Below, one piece after another: positions 1 to 8,418 of a DNA stretch of 64,000 bases; the stretch's first letter is position 1, and the number at the start of each line of letters is the position of its first letter. The translations under genes and the position numbers were made by a program. The stretch covers positions 7,527,501 through 7,591,500 of the forward strand of contig NZ_JACHMH010000001.1 of NCBI RefSeq assembly GCF_014204915.1, in the 5' to 3' direction. The notes beneath the pieces were generated by a model that saw nothing but the letters and a program-made list of their open reading frames with translations, was not told the origin of the DNA and did no database searches. This DNA is from Crossiella cryophila (lineage in GTDB: Bacteria; Actinomycetota; Actinomycetes; Mycobacteriales; Pseudonocardiaceae).

Positions 1-528
1 GCCCTTGGTATCCGTGACGTCCAGTGGGAGCTGGTAGTAGAGCGAGGAGGCTTGGCTGAAGCTGAAGACATCGGTGGCCGCGCCCTCCGCCGGGATATGC
101 AGGGCTGGGGTTGGCTTGGGGCGGGCGAGCTTCGCGCCCGCGGGCAGTTTGGGGAGCAGGACCTCGGACAGCACACAGGTGAGGCGCTTCTCGGCGTGTT
201 GGGTGGGTTCGGCCGGGATCATCCGGTTCTCCTTGAACCGCTCCTCCCAGCGTGGCTGGGGCGGGCCCCAGTCCTTGCCGGGAGTGCCGCACCGGCTCGC
301 GGGGGCGACCCCGTTGCCGACCCCGAAAATCCCGGGCAGCGTCGCGGCGGCCAATGCGATCACGGCCACCCCGGCCACCGTCGCGGTGGCGGCGGCGATC
401 AGTCTGCGCCGCCGCGAGCGGCGGGCGGCGGCGAGGGTTTTCTGGAAATCCAGGTGCAGTGGCGGTTCGCCGGTGAACACGTAGGCGCGCAGCTCCTCGC
501 GCAGGGTCTGGTCTTCCACGTCCTTCAC
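1..528 (-). CDS. Membrane protein partnered with the SigE-type sigma factor (partial, runs off the left edge)
   Basis: About 176 residues are visible; the C-terminus lies outside the window. The gene starts at a GTG at 528 that overlaps the sigma-factor stop by four bases (GTGA), so it is translationally coupled to it. The first 42 residues are polar and basic. A single hydrophobic segment follows at about residues 43-65, and then an extracytoplasmic region rich in Pro and Arg. No zinc-binding anti-sigma HxxxCxxC motif is visible. Position and topology fit the membrane proteins that often follow SigE-family sigma factors in actinomycetes, where they may act as anti-sigma factors or outputs. 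That role is inferred from context only. Confidence 0.7.
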   Translation of the reverse strand, partial: MKDVEDQTLREELRAYVFTGEPPLHLDFQKTLAAARRSRRRRLIAAATATVAGVAVIALAAATLPGIFGVGNGVAPASRCGTPGKDWGPPQPRWEERFKENRMIPAEPTQHAEKRLTCVLSEVLLPKLPAGAKLARPKPTPALHIPAEGAATDVFSFSQASSLYYQLPLDVTDTKG

Positions 529-1046
529 TCCTCCGTCACCGCGGCCAGGGCCGACTCCGCGAGGGCCGATTCGGCGAGTCCCGCGCGCAGGGCCGCGACG
601 CCGCGGGCCGTCTGGCTCTTGACCGTGCCCTGGGCGACCTTGAGCAGGTGCGCGACCTCGGCGATCGGCAGGTCTTCCAGATACCGCAACACCACCATCG
701 CCCGTTGCTGGGGTGGCAATCCAGCCAGTTCGGTGGCCAGGTCGAGCCGGACGTCGCTGTCGTGGGTTGGTGGCGTCGGGCGGTCCGGCACGTCCGCGAC
801 ACTGTGTTCCCTGCCCTTGGCGCGGGTTCCGCTGAGGAAGACGTTGATCAGCACCCGGCGGGCGTAGGCGTCGACGGTCTCCTTGCGGATCTTGCGCCAG
901 GCCCGGTACAGCCGGATGAAGGTGGCCTGCACCAGGTCCTCGGCCAGGTGCCAGTCGCCGCACATCGCGTAGGCGAGCCGCCGGAGCGAGGGAGCACGCG
1001 CGCTGAAGTACTCGGCGTAGTCCCGCTCCCAGGCTGGGATGGCCAC
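525..1046 (-). CDS. SigE-family RNA polymerase sigma-70 factor (ECF type)
   Basis: This 173-residue protein has only the two domains of ECF sigma factors. Region 2 is at about residues 10-75 (LAYAMCGDWHLAEDLVQATF, then the Arg/Lys-rich -10 recognition helix). Region 4 is at about 105-160, with the helix-turn-helix around LPIAEVAHLLKVAQGTVKSQ. The LPPQQRAMVVLRYLEDL signature before it is typical of the actinobacterial SigE family. It would direct RNA polymerase to a small regulon. Its stop overlaps the start of a downstream membrane-protein gene, so the pair forms one operon. The C-terminus has a short Ala/Glu/Ser-rich repeat (AESALAESALAA). Confidence 0.93.
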   Translation of the reverse strand: MAIPAWERDYAEYFSARAPSLRRLAYAMCGDWHLAEDLVQATFIRLYRAWRKIRKETVDAYARRVLINVFLSGTRAKGREHSVADVPDRPTPPTHDSDVRLDLATELAGLPPQQRAMVVLRYLEDLPIAEVAHLLKVAQGTVKSQTARGVAALRAGLAESALAESALAAVTEE

Positions 1047-1149
1047 ATTCGCTCCTAGTCTTCCGGCTGCCCGTACTACCCACCGGAACCCTTGAAAGGT
1101 TCAGTCGATCCGCCGCGAACTTTTCCGGGCCCCGCTGGAGTAGTTCTGT

Positions 1150-1174
1150 ACGTCCGCTGAGGGTCAGCGGACGT
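1150..1174. promoter_or_regulatory. Perfect inverted repeat in front of the first subtilase
   Basis: Eleven bases (ACGTCCGCTGA, 1150-1160) are followed by GGG and their exact reverse complement (1164-1174). The element lies just upstream of the GGGAGGGA ribosome-binding site and the ATG at 1189. It could be an operator or a 5'-UTR stem that controls translation; the sequence does not tell which. Confidence 0.6.
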
Positions 1175-1188
1175 CAGGGAGGGACTCG

Positions 1189-4100
1189 ATGCGGAAACGC
1201 AGACAGTCGGCAGGGGTGGTCGCGGGCATCGCGCTGCTGGTCAGCGCGGGTGTGCCGGGCCTGGCGGGCACGGCGGTGGCCGGGGAGGCGCCGGAGCGGC
1301 TCACCGGATCGGCGGCGGCAGAGTGGCCGATGGAAGCGGCGGACCGGGCGGCGGCGGCGAAGCCGACGGAACGGGCGGGGGAACAGACACCGGAGCAGTA
1401 CGAGAGACGGGCGGCGGGGCTGGCCGCGGGACTGGCGGCGGAGCAGCTGACAGGGCTGGCGACGAGTCGGACGGGGCAGCAGCCGAGGGATCGGTCCGCC
1501 GAACAGGCGGCGGGACGAGTCGCGGAGTGGCCCGCGGAACAGGCGGCGGGACGAGTCGCGGAGTGGCCCGCGGAACAGGCGGCGGGACGAGTCGCGGAGT
1601 GGCCCGCGGAACAGGCGGCGGGACGGGTGGCTGAGCGGCCCGTGGAACTGGTGGCGGGACAGCCAACTGAACGCCGGTCGGTGACGCTGATCAGCGGGGA
1701 CCAGGTGGTGCTCGAACCCAACGGTGAACCGCGTGAGGTGCGCCGGGGGCCCGGTCGGGAGCAGATGTCCTTCAGCGTGCAGCGGCGGTTTGGGCGGCAC
1801 CACGTCATCCCCGCCGACGCGCGAGCGCTGCTGGCCGAGGGCAAACTCGACCAGCGGCTCTTCGATGTGACCGCGCTGGCGGAGTTCGGCTACACCGACG
1901 ACAAGCGGCCCGACCTGCCGCTGATCCTCGGCTACCAGGGCAACGGGCCGCGGGCCAAGGCGCGCGGCTTGCCTGGGGTCGCGGGGGTTACCGTCCACAG
2001 TGAACTGGCCAGTGTCTCGGGGCTGGCCGTCGGGGTTGCCAAGCGGGACGCGGCCGCGCTGTGGGCCACGTTGACCGGGGGTATCGGCTTAGGTTCCGGG
2101 TTGGCCAAGGTCTGGTTGAACGGCAAGCGCAAACCGTTGCTGGACAAGAGCACCGCGCAGATCGGCGCACCTGCTGCCTGGCAGGCGGGGCATACCGGCA
2201 AGGGAGTCACGGTCGCGGTGTTGGACACCGGGATCGACTCCGGTCATCCGGATCTCACCGGGCGGGTGGCGGCGGCGAAGAACTTCACCGCGGAGGAGGC
2301 CAAGGACTTCGTCGGGCACGGCACGCACGTCGCCTCGATCCTGGCCGGGCACGGGGAGAAGTACCGGGGTGTCGCGCCGGAGGCCACGCTGGTCGACGGC
2401 AAGGTCTGCGATCGGGATGGGTGTGCCGAGGACGCGATCCTGCGTGGGATGGAGTGGGCCGCTGCCGAGCGGGCGGCCAAGGTGGTCAACTTCAGTGTTG
2501 GTGGGGATGACTCACCGGGGTTGGATCCGGTGGAGCAGGCCGTCAACACGCTCACCGAGCGGCACGGCACGTTGTTCGTGGCCGCCTCGGGCAACGACGG
2601 CGGCGGCGTGCCGGTGATGTCCCCGGCCAGCGCCGATGCCGCGCTCGCGGTGGGCGCGGTGGACCGCGATGACCAGCTGGCCCACTTCTCCAACACCGGC
2701 CCCCGGGTCGGTGACGGGGCGATCAAGCCCGACCTCACCGCGCCCGGCGTGGACATCGTCGCGGCGCGGTCCCAGCACAGCGGGGGCAAGCCGGAGGACC
2801 GCCACATCGCCAAGTCCGGCACCTCGATGGCCACCCCGCACGTGGCCGGTGCGGCCGCGATCCTGGCCGGTCAGCACCCGGACTGGACCGCGGACCGGCT
2901 CAAGTCCGTGCTGATGGCCTCGGCCAGGCCGAACCCGGAGCGGACCGTGTTCGAGCAGGGTGCGGGCCGGGTCGACGTGGCGGCCGCGGTGGCCACCTCG
3001 GTCACCTCCGCGCCGACCGCGCTGAACCTGGGGATCCAGCACTCCCCGCACCACGATGACGAGCCTGTGGTGCGCACCGTGACCTACCACAACGCCGGGT
3101 CCACGCCGGTGACGCTGACCCCCGGGTTCGAGGTGCGCGGTCCGGGTGGCGTCCAGCCGCCCGCGGGCATGTTCACCGTCTCACCCGCGACCGTCACCGC
3201 GCCGCCCGGCGGGTCCGCGCAGGTGACGATCACCGCGGACACCCGCACCGGCGGTCCGGACGGCCAGTACACCGGACGTCTGGTGGCCAAGGCCGGTGCG
3301 CTGAGCGTGCAGACACCGTTGGTGATCGAGCAGGAGATCGCCAGCTACGACCTCACGATCGTGCACCGGGACCGCACCGGCGTGAACACCGCCAAGCACT
3401 CCACCCACGTGGTGTTCCTGTCCGACAACGACTCTCGCTCGCCGACCAGCACGGACGGCGTGGTGAAGGTCAGGTTGCCCAAGGGCCAGTACTACGTCGA
3501 GGCCATGATCGAGAGTCCGGCGAGTGGGCCAGCTGCCAGGGACATCGCGCTGCTCGCCCAGCCCACCGTCGACCTCACCGGCGACACCACGGTGGTCCTG
3601 GACGCGGCCATCAGCAAGCCGGTGAAGGTGACCGTGCCGCCCGGTGACGCGAAGCTGGTGCACGCCGAGATCGCCACCGCCCGCACCACCAAGCGGTGGC
3701 CGTGGTGGAACGCCTGGACCGGGCCGACCTTCGACGGTGTGCACACCGGGCACGTCGGGCCGCCCGCCGCGGCGACGGAGTTCTCCATGAACGTGCACGG
3801 CCAGTGGGCGGAGCCGGAAACGCCGGAGCGGGGTGAGCGGGCTCCGTACTTCTATTCCCTGTCCTGGCAGGAGAACGGCCGCATGCCCACCGGCTTCACC
3901 CGGAAGGTCGACCACTCCGGGCTGGCCAGGTTCGAGGCGAACTACCGGGCCACCGGCGACGGACAGGCGGCCAAGGCGATGCTGTGGGAGGTGCTGCCCA
4001 ACGGCAGGCACACCCTGGGGCCGAACCTGATCATCCCGTTGCCGCACAAGCGGATCGAGTACCGCAACGCGGAGTTCCAGACACTCGACTACCTCGACGT

Positions 4101-4848
4101 GATCCGGGCGGACAACCCGACCGGCTATCCGCTGTACAGCCTGCAGACCGGGATCACCCGCCACCGGGCCCAGAACTACGTCACGACCTGGAATGGCGCG
4201 CCGTTCTCCCTCGCCTACCGCTGGTACTCATCGGCGACCCGGCAGGGCGACGACCTCAGGATCAGCATCTACCCGCACAGCGATCAGGAAGGGCATGAGG
4301 GCTACGAACCCTCGGGACTCCAGCGGGCCACCCTGTACCGGGACGGCAAGGAGTTCGGCGAAGGGCATTCGATCGGCAACGTCCGGATGCAGCTTCCGCC
4401 CTCGGCCGGGAACTACCGGTTGGAGAGCGAGCAGAACGGTGCGGGCATCAACGGGTTCTCCACCAAGGTGCTGAGCACGTGGAACTTCCGTTCCGAGCAC
4501 GTGCCGGGCACGGAGAAGGCCAAGCTGCCGCTGCACCTGATCCGGTTCGCGCCGAGACTGGACGAGTACAACCGGGCGCCTGCGGACCGGGATTTCCTCA
4601 TCCCGGTGCGGGTGGAGCAGCAGCCGGGCGCCCCGGCCCGGACCATCCGCCAGTTGACGACCGAGGTCTCCTACGACGACGGGGTCACCTGGACGGTTGC
4701 CGAGAAGGTCTTCGGACATGACGGGCACGCCCTCGTCCGGGTCCGGCACCCCCGCGGAGACGGGTTCGTCTCGTTGCGGGCCAAGGCCGTCGACAATGCC
4801 GGGGACTCGATCGAGCAGACCAACGTCCGGGCCTACCGCCTGGGCTGA
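1189..4848 (+). CDS. Secreted S8 family serine peptidase (subtilase) with repeat-bearing prosegment
   Basis: This 1219-residue protein begins with a signal peptide (basic MRKRRQ, hydrophobic core to about residue 30, AVAGEA cleavage region). Residues 30-163 are a low-complexity Glu/Ala/Arg region that includes three perfect copies and one degenerate copy of a 12-residue repeat. A prosegment starts near VTLISGDQVV (about 164). The subtilisin domain spans about 325-600 and has the full triad: Asp346 (VLDTGID), His380 (GHGTH) and Ser546 (GTSMATPH). The last 600 residues look like beta-sandwich domains with no recognised catalytic motif. The GGGAGGGA ribosome-binding site supports the ATG start. 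A paralogue of the same layout lies at 36452-39607 but lacks the repeat region. Codon 301 is a rare TTA. Confidence 0.95.
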   Translation: MRKRRQSAGVVAGIALLVSAGVPGLAGTAVAGEAPERLTGSAAAEWPMEAADRAAAAKPTERAGEQTPEQYERRAAGLAAGLAAEQLTGLATSRTGQQPRDRSAEQAAGRVAEWPAEQAAGRVAEWPAEQAAGRVAEWPAEQAAGRVAERPVELVAGQPTERRSVTLISGDQVVLEPNGEPREVRRGPGREQMSFSVQRRFGRHHVIPADARALLAEGKLDQRLFDVTALAEFGYTDDKRPDLPLILGYQGNGPRAKARGLPGVAGVTVHSELASVSGLAVGVAKRDAAALWATLTGGIGLGSGLAKVWLNGKRKPLLDKSTAQIGAPAAWQAGHTGKGVTVAVLDTGIDSGHPDLTGRVAAAKNFTAEEAKDFVGHGTHVASILAGHGEKYRGVAPEATLVDGKVCDRDGCAEDAILRGMEWAAAERAAKVVNFSVGGDDSPGLDPVEQAVNTLTERHGTLFVAASGNDGGGVPVMSPASADAALAVGAVDRDDQLAHFSNTGPRVGDGAIKPDLTAPGVDIVAARSQHSGGKPEDRHIAKSGTSMATPHVAGAAAILAGQHPDWTADRLKSVLMASARPNPERTVFEQGAGRVDVAAAVATSVTSAPTALNLGIQHSPHHDDEPVVRTVTYHNAGSTPVTLTPGFEVRGPGGVQPPAGMFTVSPATVTAPPGGSAQVTITADTRTGGPDGQYTGRLVAKAGALSVQTPLVIEQEIASYDLTIVHRDRTGVNTAKHSTHVVFLSDNDSRSPTSTDGVVKVRLPKGQYYVEAMIESPASGPAARDIALLAQPTVDLTGDTTVVLDAAISKPVKVTVPPGDAKLVHAEIATARTTKRWPWWNAWTGPTFDGVHTGHVGPPAAATEFSMNVHGQWAEPETPERGERAPYFYSLSWQENGRMPTGFTRKVDHSGLARFEANYRATGDGQAAKAMLWEVLPNGRHTLGPNLIIPLPHKRIEYRNAEFQTLDYLDVIRADNPTGYPLYSLQTGITRHRAQNYVTTWNGAPFSLAYRWYSSATRQGDDLRISIYPHSDQEGHEGYEPSGLQRATLYRDGKEFGEGHSIGNVRMQLPPSAGNYRLESEQNGAGINGFSTKVLSTWNFRSEHVPGTEKAKLPLHLIRFAPRLDEYNRAPADRDFLIPVRVEQQPGAPARTIRQLTTEVSYDDGVTWTVAEKVFGHDGHALVRVRHPRGDGFVSLRAKAVDNAGDSIEQTNVRAYRLG
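1501..1644 (+). repeat. 36-bp in-frame tandem repeat
   Basis: The unit starts gaacaggcggcgggacgagt. It is repeated perfectly at 1501-1536, 1537-1572 and 1573-1608, with a degenerate fourth copy at 1609-1644. Each unit encodes EQAAGRVAEWPA inside the subtilase prosegment. Identity at synonymous positions points to recent slippage or recombination. Confidence 0.95.
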
Positions 4849-4853
4849 GCACT

Positions 4854-4892
4854 GAACGCGGGGGTGGCCTGCTGGTCCGGCCACCCCCGTTC
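4854..4892. terminator. Bidirectional terminator hairpin between convergent genes
   Basis: A stem of GGGGGTGGCC against GGCCACCCCC, with flanking GAACG/GTTC pairing and a nine-base loop, lies exactly between the stop of the subtilase and the stop of the convergent TetR gene. Confidence 0.75.
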
Positions 4893-5568
4893 AGGCCTGC
4901 GCGGACAGCCCGATGAGCTGGTTGGTCAGCCCCTGCACGAGGCCGGCCCGGAACATCTCCGGGGCAGGCGGCACCCGCATCTCGGCCATCACCTGGGCGA
5001 CCTCCGCGGTCGGGTTGGCATACGGCCACATGCCGCCGGTGATGATGAACACCGAGGCGGCGAAGTGCATGGCCGCGGCGTCGTCGAGCTGGGGCAGGGT
5101 GGCGCGGACCTGGGCGGCCAGGCGGAGGGTGTGCTGGGTGGCGTCGCGTTTGAAGGTGCGGGCGAACTCCACGGTGATGTTGCGTTCCAGCACCGCGGCC
5201 ATGCCGCTGATCAGTTCGCACAGCCGGGGGCGGGCGATCAGGCTGCGGGCGATCTCCCCCGCCACCGCGGTCTCCACGCCGAACCGGCCGGTGGCGGACT
5301 GCGCGGCCCTCGGCAGTTCCTGGTCCAGCTCGTCCAGCCACGCGGCCCACTGGCTGTCCAGGATTTCCAGGTAGATGGCCTCGCGGCTGTCGAAATACCG
5401 CAGCACGTTGGACTTGGCCAGGCCGACCCGGTCGCTCAGTTCGCGCAGGCTGATCTCGGCCAGCGGGCGTTCGGCGAGCATGGTCGTGGCGGCGTCCAGG
5501 ATCGCGGCGCGGCGGGCCTGGACCTGTTCGGGCCGCCGCGCGCGCTGGAAGTCACCGGGCGTGGTCAT
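4891..5568 (-). CDS. TetR/AcrR family transcriptional regulator
   Basis: The 225-residue protein has an N-terminal TetR DNA-binding domain at about residues 18-65 (ILDAATTMLAERPLAEISLR, then the recognition helix around VGLAKSNVLRYFDSREAI). The all-helical C-terminal domain would bind a ligand, which the sequence does not identify. It lies 13 bases downstream of the carboxylesterase gene and is probably co-transcribed with it. The promoter of that unit faces the decarboxylase-like gene across a perfect palindrome (6951-6966) that recurs in front of the homoprotocatechuate operon. This regulator is the best local candidate to bind it, by inference. Confidence 0.92.
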   Translation of the reverse strand: MTTPGDFQRARRPEQVQARRAAILDAATTMLAERPLAEISLRELSDRVGLAKSNVLRYFDSREAIYLEILDSQWAAWLDELDQELPRAAQSATGRFGVETAVAGEIARSLIARPRLCELISGMAAVLERNITVEFARTFKRDATQHTLRLAAQVRATLPQLDDAAAMHFAASVFIITGGMWPYANPTAEVAQVMAEMRVPPAPEMFRAGLVQGLTNQLIGLSAQA

Positions 5569-5581
5569 ACCTTCCAGGATA

Positions 5582-6895
5582 TCAGCCCGGCGGTCTGATA
5601 GGTGCGGGTGCGGGCAGGGTCACGAGTTCTGCGGGTACGTCGAAGGCCATGGCCTGGCGGTCGGTCAGGGTGTAGCCGGGCCAGCCGGGATCGCCGGTGC
5701 GGACGAAGTCGATCCACGCGGTCTGCGCGGCCTCGACCAGTTCGGCCTGCTGCTCCGGGGTGCCCGCGAGCAGCGGCGAACCGGCGAAGGCGGGCAGGGT
5801 GCCGAAGACGTAGGGCAGTTCGGCGCAGTGGTAGACGCCGTTGTCATCCGGCCAGCGCCACCAGAAGAACGGGACCGGTCTGCCGACCTCGGCGCGGTGT
5901 TCGGCCAGCCGGAAGCTGCCGGTGACGAAGTGCGCGGCGAAGGCGTCCGGCGGGATGTGCGGCGGCAGGCCGTCCACCCGCTCGCCCGCGGTGCAGCCGA
6001 TCATCAGGTCCAGGTGGTCCAGGCCGCCCGCGATGGCCGCCGCGCCCGGAGCCGTGGTCAGCACCCGGCCGTCGACGTAGGGGATGAAGGTCGGACCGCC
6101 GGGGGCGATCGTGCGCCATTCCCTGGCGGCTTCGAGTTGCGCGGCCAGGACCTGGTCGGTGGAGAGCGCGCGCAGGGCGGCCAGGTCGCCGTCGGGGATG
6201 CCGGCCGCGGTGCGGAACAGGTCGGCGGTGAGGATGGCGCGCTCCTCGTGACCGGTGTCCACGTCGAACGGGGTGCTCTGCAGGATCGCCCGCCGGAACA
6301 GACCGGCGGCACGCGGCAGGGTGGCCAGGGCGAGGATCGAGTAGGCGCCAGCGGACTGGCCGGCGACGGTGACCTGGGCCGGGTCGCCGCCGAAGGCGCC
6401 GATGTTGTCCCGGACCCACTCCAGCGCGGCGAGCTGGTCCTGGAGGCCGAAGTTGCCCTCGCCCTCGGGCGTGCGCAGGTAGCCGAGCGCGCCGAGGCGA
6501 TAGTTGACGCCGACCACCACCACACCGCGGCGGGCGAGGTGCTCGCCGGCGTAGCAGGCGGCCGAGGCCGAGCCGATCTGGAACAGGCCGCCGTGCAGCC
6601 AGACCAGCACCGGCAGCCCCTCGGCGTGCTCGGGCGCCCACACGTTGACGGTGAGGCAGTCCTCGCCGAAGCCGGGCACCGCCTTGGGCACCAGCCTGCT
6701 CGGCGCCGGGTCCTGCACCGCGGCCAGGCCGGGCGCGGTGGCGTCCCGGACACCGGTCCACGGCCGCACCGACGCGGGTGCGGCGAAACGCAGCTCGCCG
6801 ACCGGCGGGGCGGCGTACGGGATGCCGAGGTGGGCGCGGACGCCGCTGGTCAGGACGCCGCGCAGGGCGCCGCTGGTGATCGACACCGTGGTCAT
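5582..6895 (-). CDS. Type B carboxylesterase/lipase family protein
   Basis: An alpha/beta-hydrolase of the type B carboxylesterase family, 437 residues from the ATG at 6895 (MTTVSITSG). An in-frame GTG at 6922 and ATG at 6913 are alternative starts without a better ribosome-binding site. Family marks are visible in order: the N-terminal GIPYAAPPVGELRF block, EDCLTVNVW, the oxyanion-hole block WLHGGLFQIGS, and the nucleophile elbow GQSAG with Ser181. Family length is usually 480-520, so this is a compact member. It would hydrolyse a carboxylic ester in the cytoplasm, since there is no signal peptide. It is the first gene of a unit with the TetR regulator; a substrate related to the neighbouring aromatic pathway is plausible but unproven. 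Confidence 0.9.
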   Translation of the reverse strand: MTTVSITSGALRGVLTSGVRAHLGIPYAAPPVGELRFAAPASVRPWTGVRDATAPGLAAVQDPAPSRLVPKAVPGFGEDCLTVNVWAPEHAEGLPVLVWLHGGLFQIGSASAACYAGEHLARRGVVVVGVNYRLGALGYLRTPEGEGNFGLQDQLAALEWVRDNIGAFGGDPAQVTVAGQSAGAYSILALATLPRAAGLFRRAILQSTPFDVDTGHEERAILTADLFRTAAGIPDGDLAALRALSTDQVLAAQLEAAREWRTIAPGGPTFIPYVDGRVLTTAPGAAAIAGGLDHLDLMIGCTAGERVDGLPPHIPPDAFAAHFVTGSFRLAEHRAEVGRPVPFFWWRWPDDNGVYHCAELPYVFGTLPAFAGSPLLAGTPEQQAELVEAAQTAWIDFVRTGDPGWPGYTLTDRQAMAFDVPAELVTLPAPAPIRPPG

Positions 6896-6950
6896 GGCCG
6901 CATTCTCGCGCATCCCGCGCACCGGGGCCGCTCATTTACCACCGTTGTGT

Positions 6951-6966
6951 CGTTTGGTCCCAAACG
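6951..6966. promoter_or_regulatory. Palindromic operator copy 1 (CGTTTGG-N2-CCAAACG)
   Basis: CGTTTGGTCCCAAACG is followed by ATAT, in the 84-bp gap between the divergent esterase and decarboxylase-like genes. The same 7-bp arms, 2-bp spacer and trailing ATAT occur at 9919-9934. Confidence 0.8.
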
Positions 6967-6979
6967 ATATAACGAGGGT

Positions 6980-7765
6980 ATGCAGGGATTCCTCTACCCG
7001 CGGACGCCGAGCGGCCGGGCCGCGCTGGTGCCGCCGCCGCCGTGGCACTACTCCGGCGATCTGCTCACCGTGGAGTACCGCACCGATCCGGCCAAGGTCG
7101 CGGCCCTGCTCCCCGCGCCGCTGAACCCGGCGCCGGAGGATCCCGGTGCGGTGGCGGTGATCTGGGCGGACTGGCAGTCCTGTTCGGACAGTCGGGCCGA
7201 GCTGCTGGACCCGGTGCGCAGTCAGTACAAGGAATGCTTCGTGGTGGTGCGCTGCGAGTTCGGCGGGCGGATCTACTCGCGGTGCGTTTACATCTGGGTG
7301 GACAAGGACTTCGCCATCGCCCGCGGCCTGCACCAGGGCTATCCGAAGAAGCTCGGCAGCATCCACCAGACCCGCCCGCACCCGCACGGCCCCGCGCCGC
7401 GGATCGAGGCCGGGGCCCGGTTCGGCGCGACGCTGGCCGCGGCCGACCGGCGACTGGCCGAGGCCGTGGTGGAACTGGTGGAACCGGCGCAGCGCAACGG
7501 TTTTGTCAACGGCCACCCGATGGCGCACCACCGCTGGCTGCCCGGCATCGAACGCGGCACGCCGGACGCGCTGGCCCAGCTGATCGCCTCCGGCGCCGCC
7601 TCGGGCGAGGCCGGGCAGCCCTGGCGGGGCACCGCGGAGCTGCGGTTGTTCGAGGCCCCGACCGAGGAGCTGGCCGACCTCACCGTCGAGGAGCCGATCG
7701 GCGCCTACTACTGCCAGGTCGGCGCGACCTGGGACGGCGGCAGCGTGCTGGCCGAGCGGGTCTGA
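6980..7765 (+). CDS. Acetoacetate decarboxylase-like protein
   Basis: A 261-residue member of the acetoacetate decarboxylase family. The hallmark GYPKKLG carries two adjacent lysines (Lys123, Lys124); in the clostridial enzyme one of these forms the Schiff base and the other lowers its pKa. Other family blocks are present, such as the PPPPWHYSGD start and EPIGAYYCQVG near the end. The ATG at 6980 lies just after the operator and an AACGAGGG ribosome-binding site; the reading frame is open far upstream, but that part overlaps the esterase on the other strand. Many family members act on other 2- or 3-oxo acids, so the substrate is open. Shared operators suggest a role beside the homoprotocatechuate genes. 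Its last 58 bp overlap the convergent amidotransferase gene. Confidence 0.85.
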   Translation: MQGFLYPRTPSGRAALVPPPPWHYSGDLLTVEYRTDPAKVAALLPAPLNPAPEDPGAVAVIWADWQSCSDSRAELLDPVRSQYKECFVVVRCEFGGRIYSRCVYIWVDKDFAIARGLHQGYPKKLGSIHQTRPHPHGPAPRIEAGARFGATLAAADRRLAEAVVELVEPAQRNGFVNGHPMAHHRWLPGIERGTPDALAQLIASGAASGEAGQPWRGTAELRLFEAPTEELADLTVEEPIGAYYCQVGATWDGGSVLAERV

Positions 7766-8418
7766 CAGGCCGCGGCGAACTCGGCGAACAGGCGCTGCTG
7801 GGCCGGGTCGGTGTGCGCGGTGTCCTCCGGATGCCATTGCACGCCAAGGAACCAGCCGCGCGCCGAGACCGCGCGCACCGCCTCGATGGTGCGGTCCTTG
7901 GCGAAGGCGATCGGCGAGAGCCCCCGACCCAGGGTGGCGATCCGCTGGTGGTGGAAGCAGGACACCGTCATCGGGCCCTCACAGGTGGTGATGCCGTGCA
8001 CCAGGTCGCGGTGCGCACCCGGTCCCATGTCCTGTTCCAGGGTGCCGCCCAGGGCCACGTTGACCACGTGCAGGCCGCGGCAGACCGCGAACAGCGGCCG
8101 TCCGGTTGCCAGCGCCCACTCGGCCACGGCCAGGTCGAACAGGTCCTGTTCGGCGTCCACGTCGTACACGGTGTCGCTGAGGATCCGCTGGCCGTAACAA
8201 CCCGGGTCCAGATCACCGCCGCCGGGCAGCAGCACGCCGTCGGCGAACCCGAACCGCTGTTCCAGGTCATCCGGCGAATCCGGGTGCACGGCAAGGGGTT
8301 CCGCGCCCGCCCGCAGCACCGCGGCGGACAGCGCGCGGGCGGTGACCAGGGCGGCGTAGCGCAGCGCCGAGGCGCTCGCGGCGAAACGAGCGGGGATGAT
8401 CACGCGCGGTCGGGTCAT
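7708..8418 (-). CDS. Class I glutamine amidotransferase-like hydrolase (gamma-glutamyl-GABA hydrolase family)
   Basis: A 236-residue protein of the peptidase C26/PuuD group. The triad is visible: Cys113 (FAVCRGLHVVN), His196 and Glu198 (GVQWHPED). The LPGGGDLDP block near residue 65 is typical of PuuD-like enzymes, which hydrolyse gamma-glutamyl amides such as gamma-glutamyl-GABA. Its ATG overlaps the stop of the upstream aldehyde dehydrogenase (ATGA), matching the PuuC/PuuD pairing of putrescine catabolism. No gamma-glutamyl synthetase or oxidase is nearby, so the amide substrate is unknown. It converges on and overlaps the decarboxylase-like gene by 58 bp. Confidence 0.88.
   Translation of the reverse strand: MTRPRVIIPARFAASASALRYAALVTARALSAAVLRAGAEPLAVHPDSPDDLEQRFGFADGVLLPGGGDLDPGCYGQRILSDTVYDVDAEQDLFDLAVAEWALATGRPLFAVCRGLHVVNVALGGTLEQDMGPGAHRDLVHGITTCEGPMTVSCFHHQRIATLGRGLSPIAFAKDRTIEAVRAVSARGWFLGVQWHPEDTAHTDPAQQRLFAEFAAACQTRSASTLPPSQVAPTWQ

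Noticed and set aside
1501-1644. CRISPR array
   Set aside because: The repeats are directly adjacent with no spacers, in frame and coding.
1301-1666. Pro-rich (PPPVPRA repeat) minus-strand frame over the tandem repeat
   Set aside because: It only reflects the 36-bp repeat read in another frame. The Gly-rich plus-strand frame at 1323-1634 is rejected for the same reason.
5375-6979. N-terminal extension of the decarboxylase-like gene
   Set aside because: The frame is open but runs antisense through the esterase and TetR genes. Family length and the operator position support the start at 6980.
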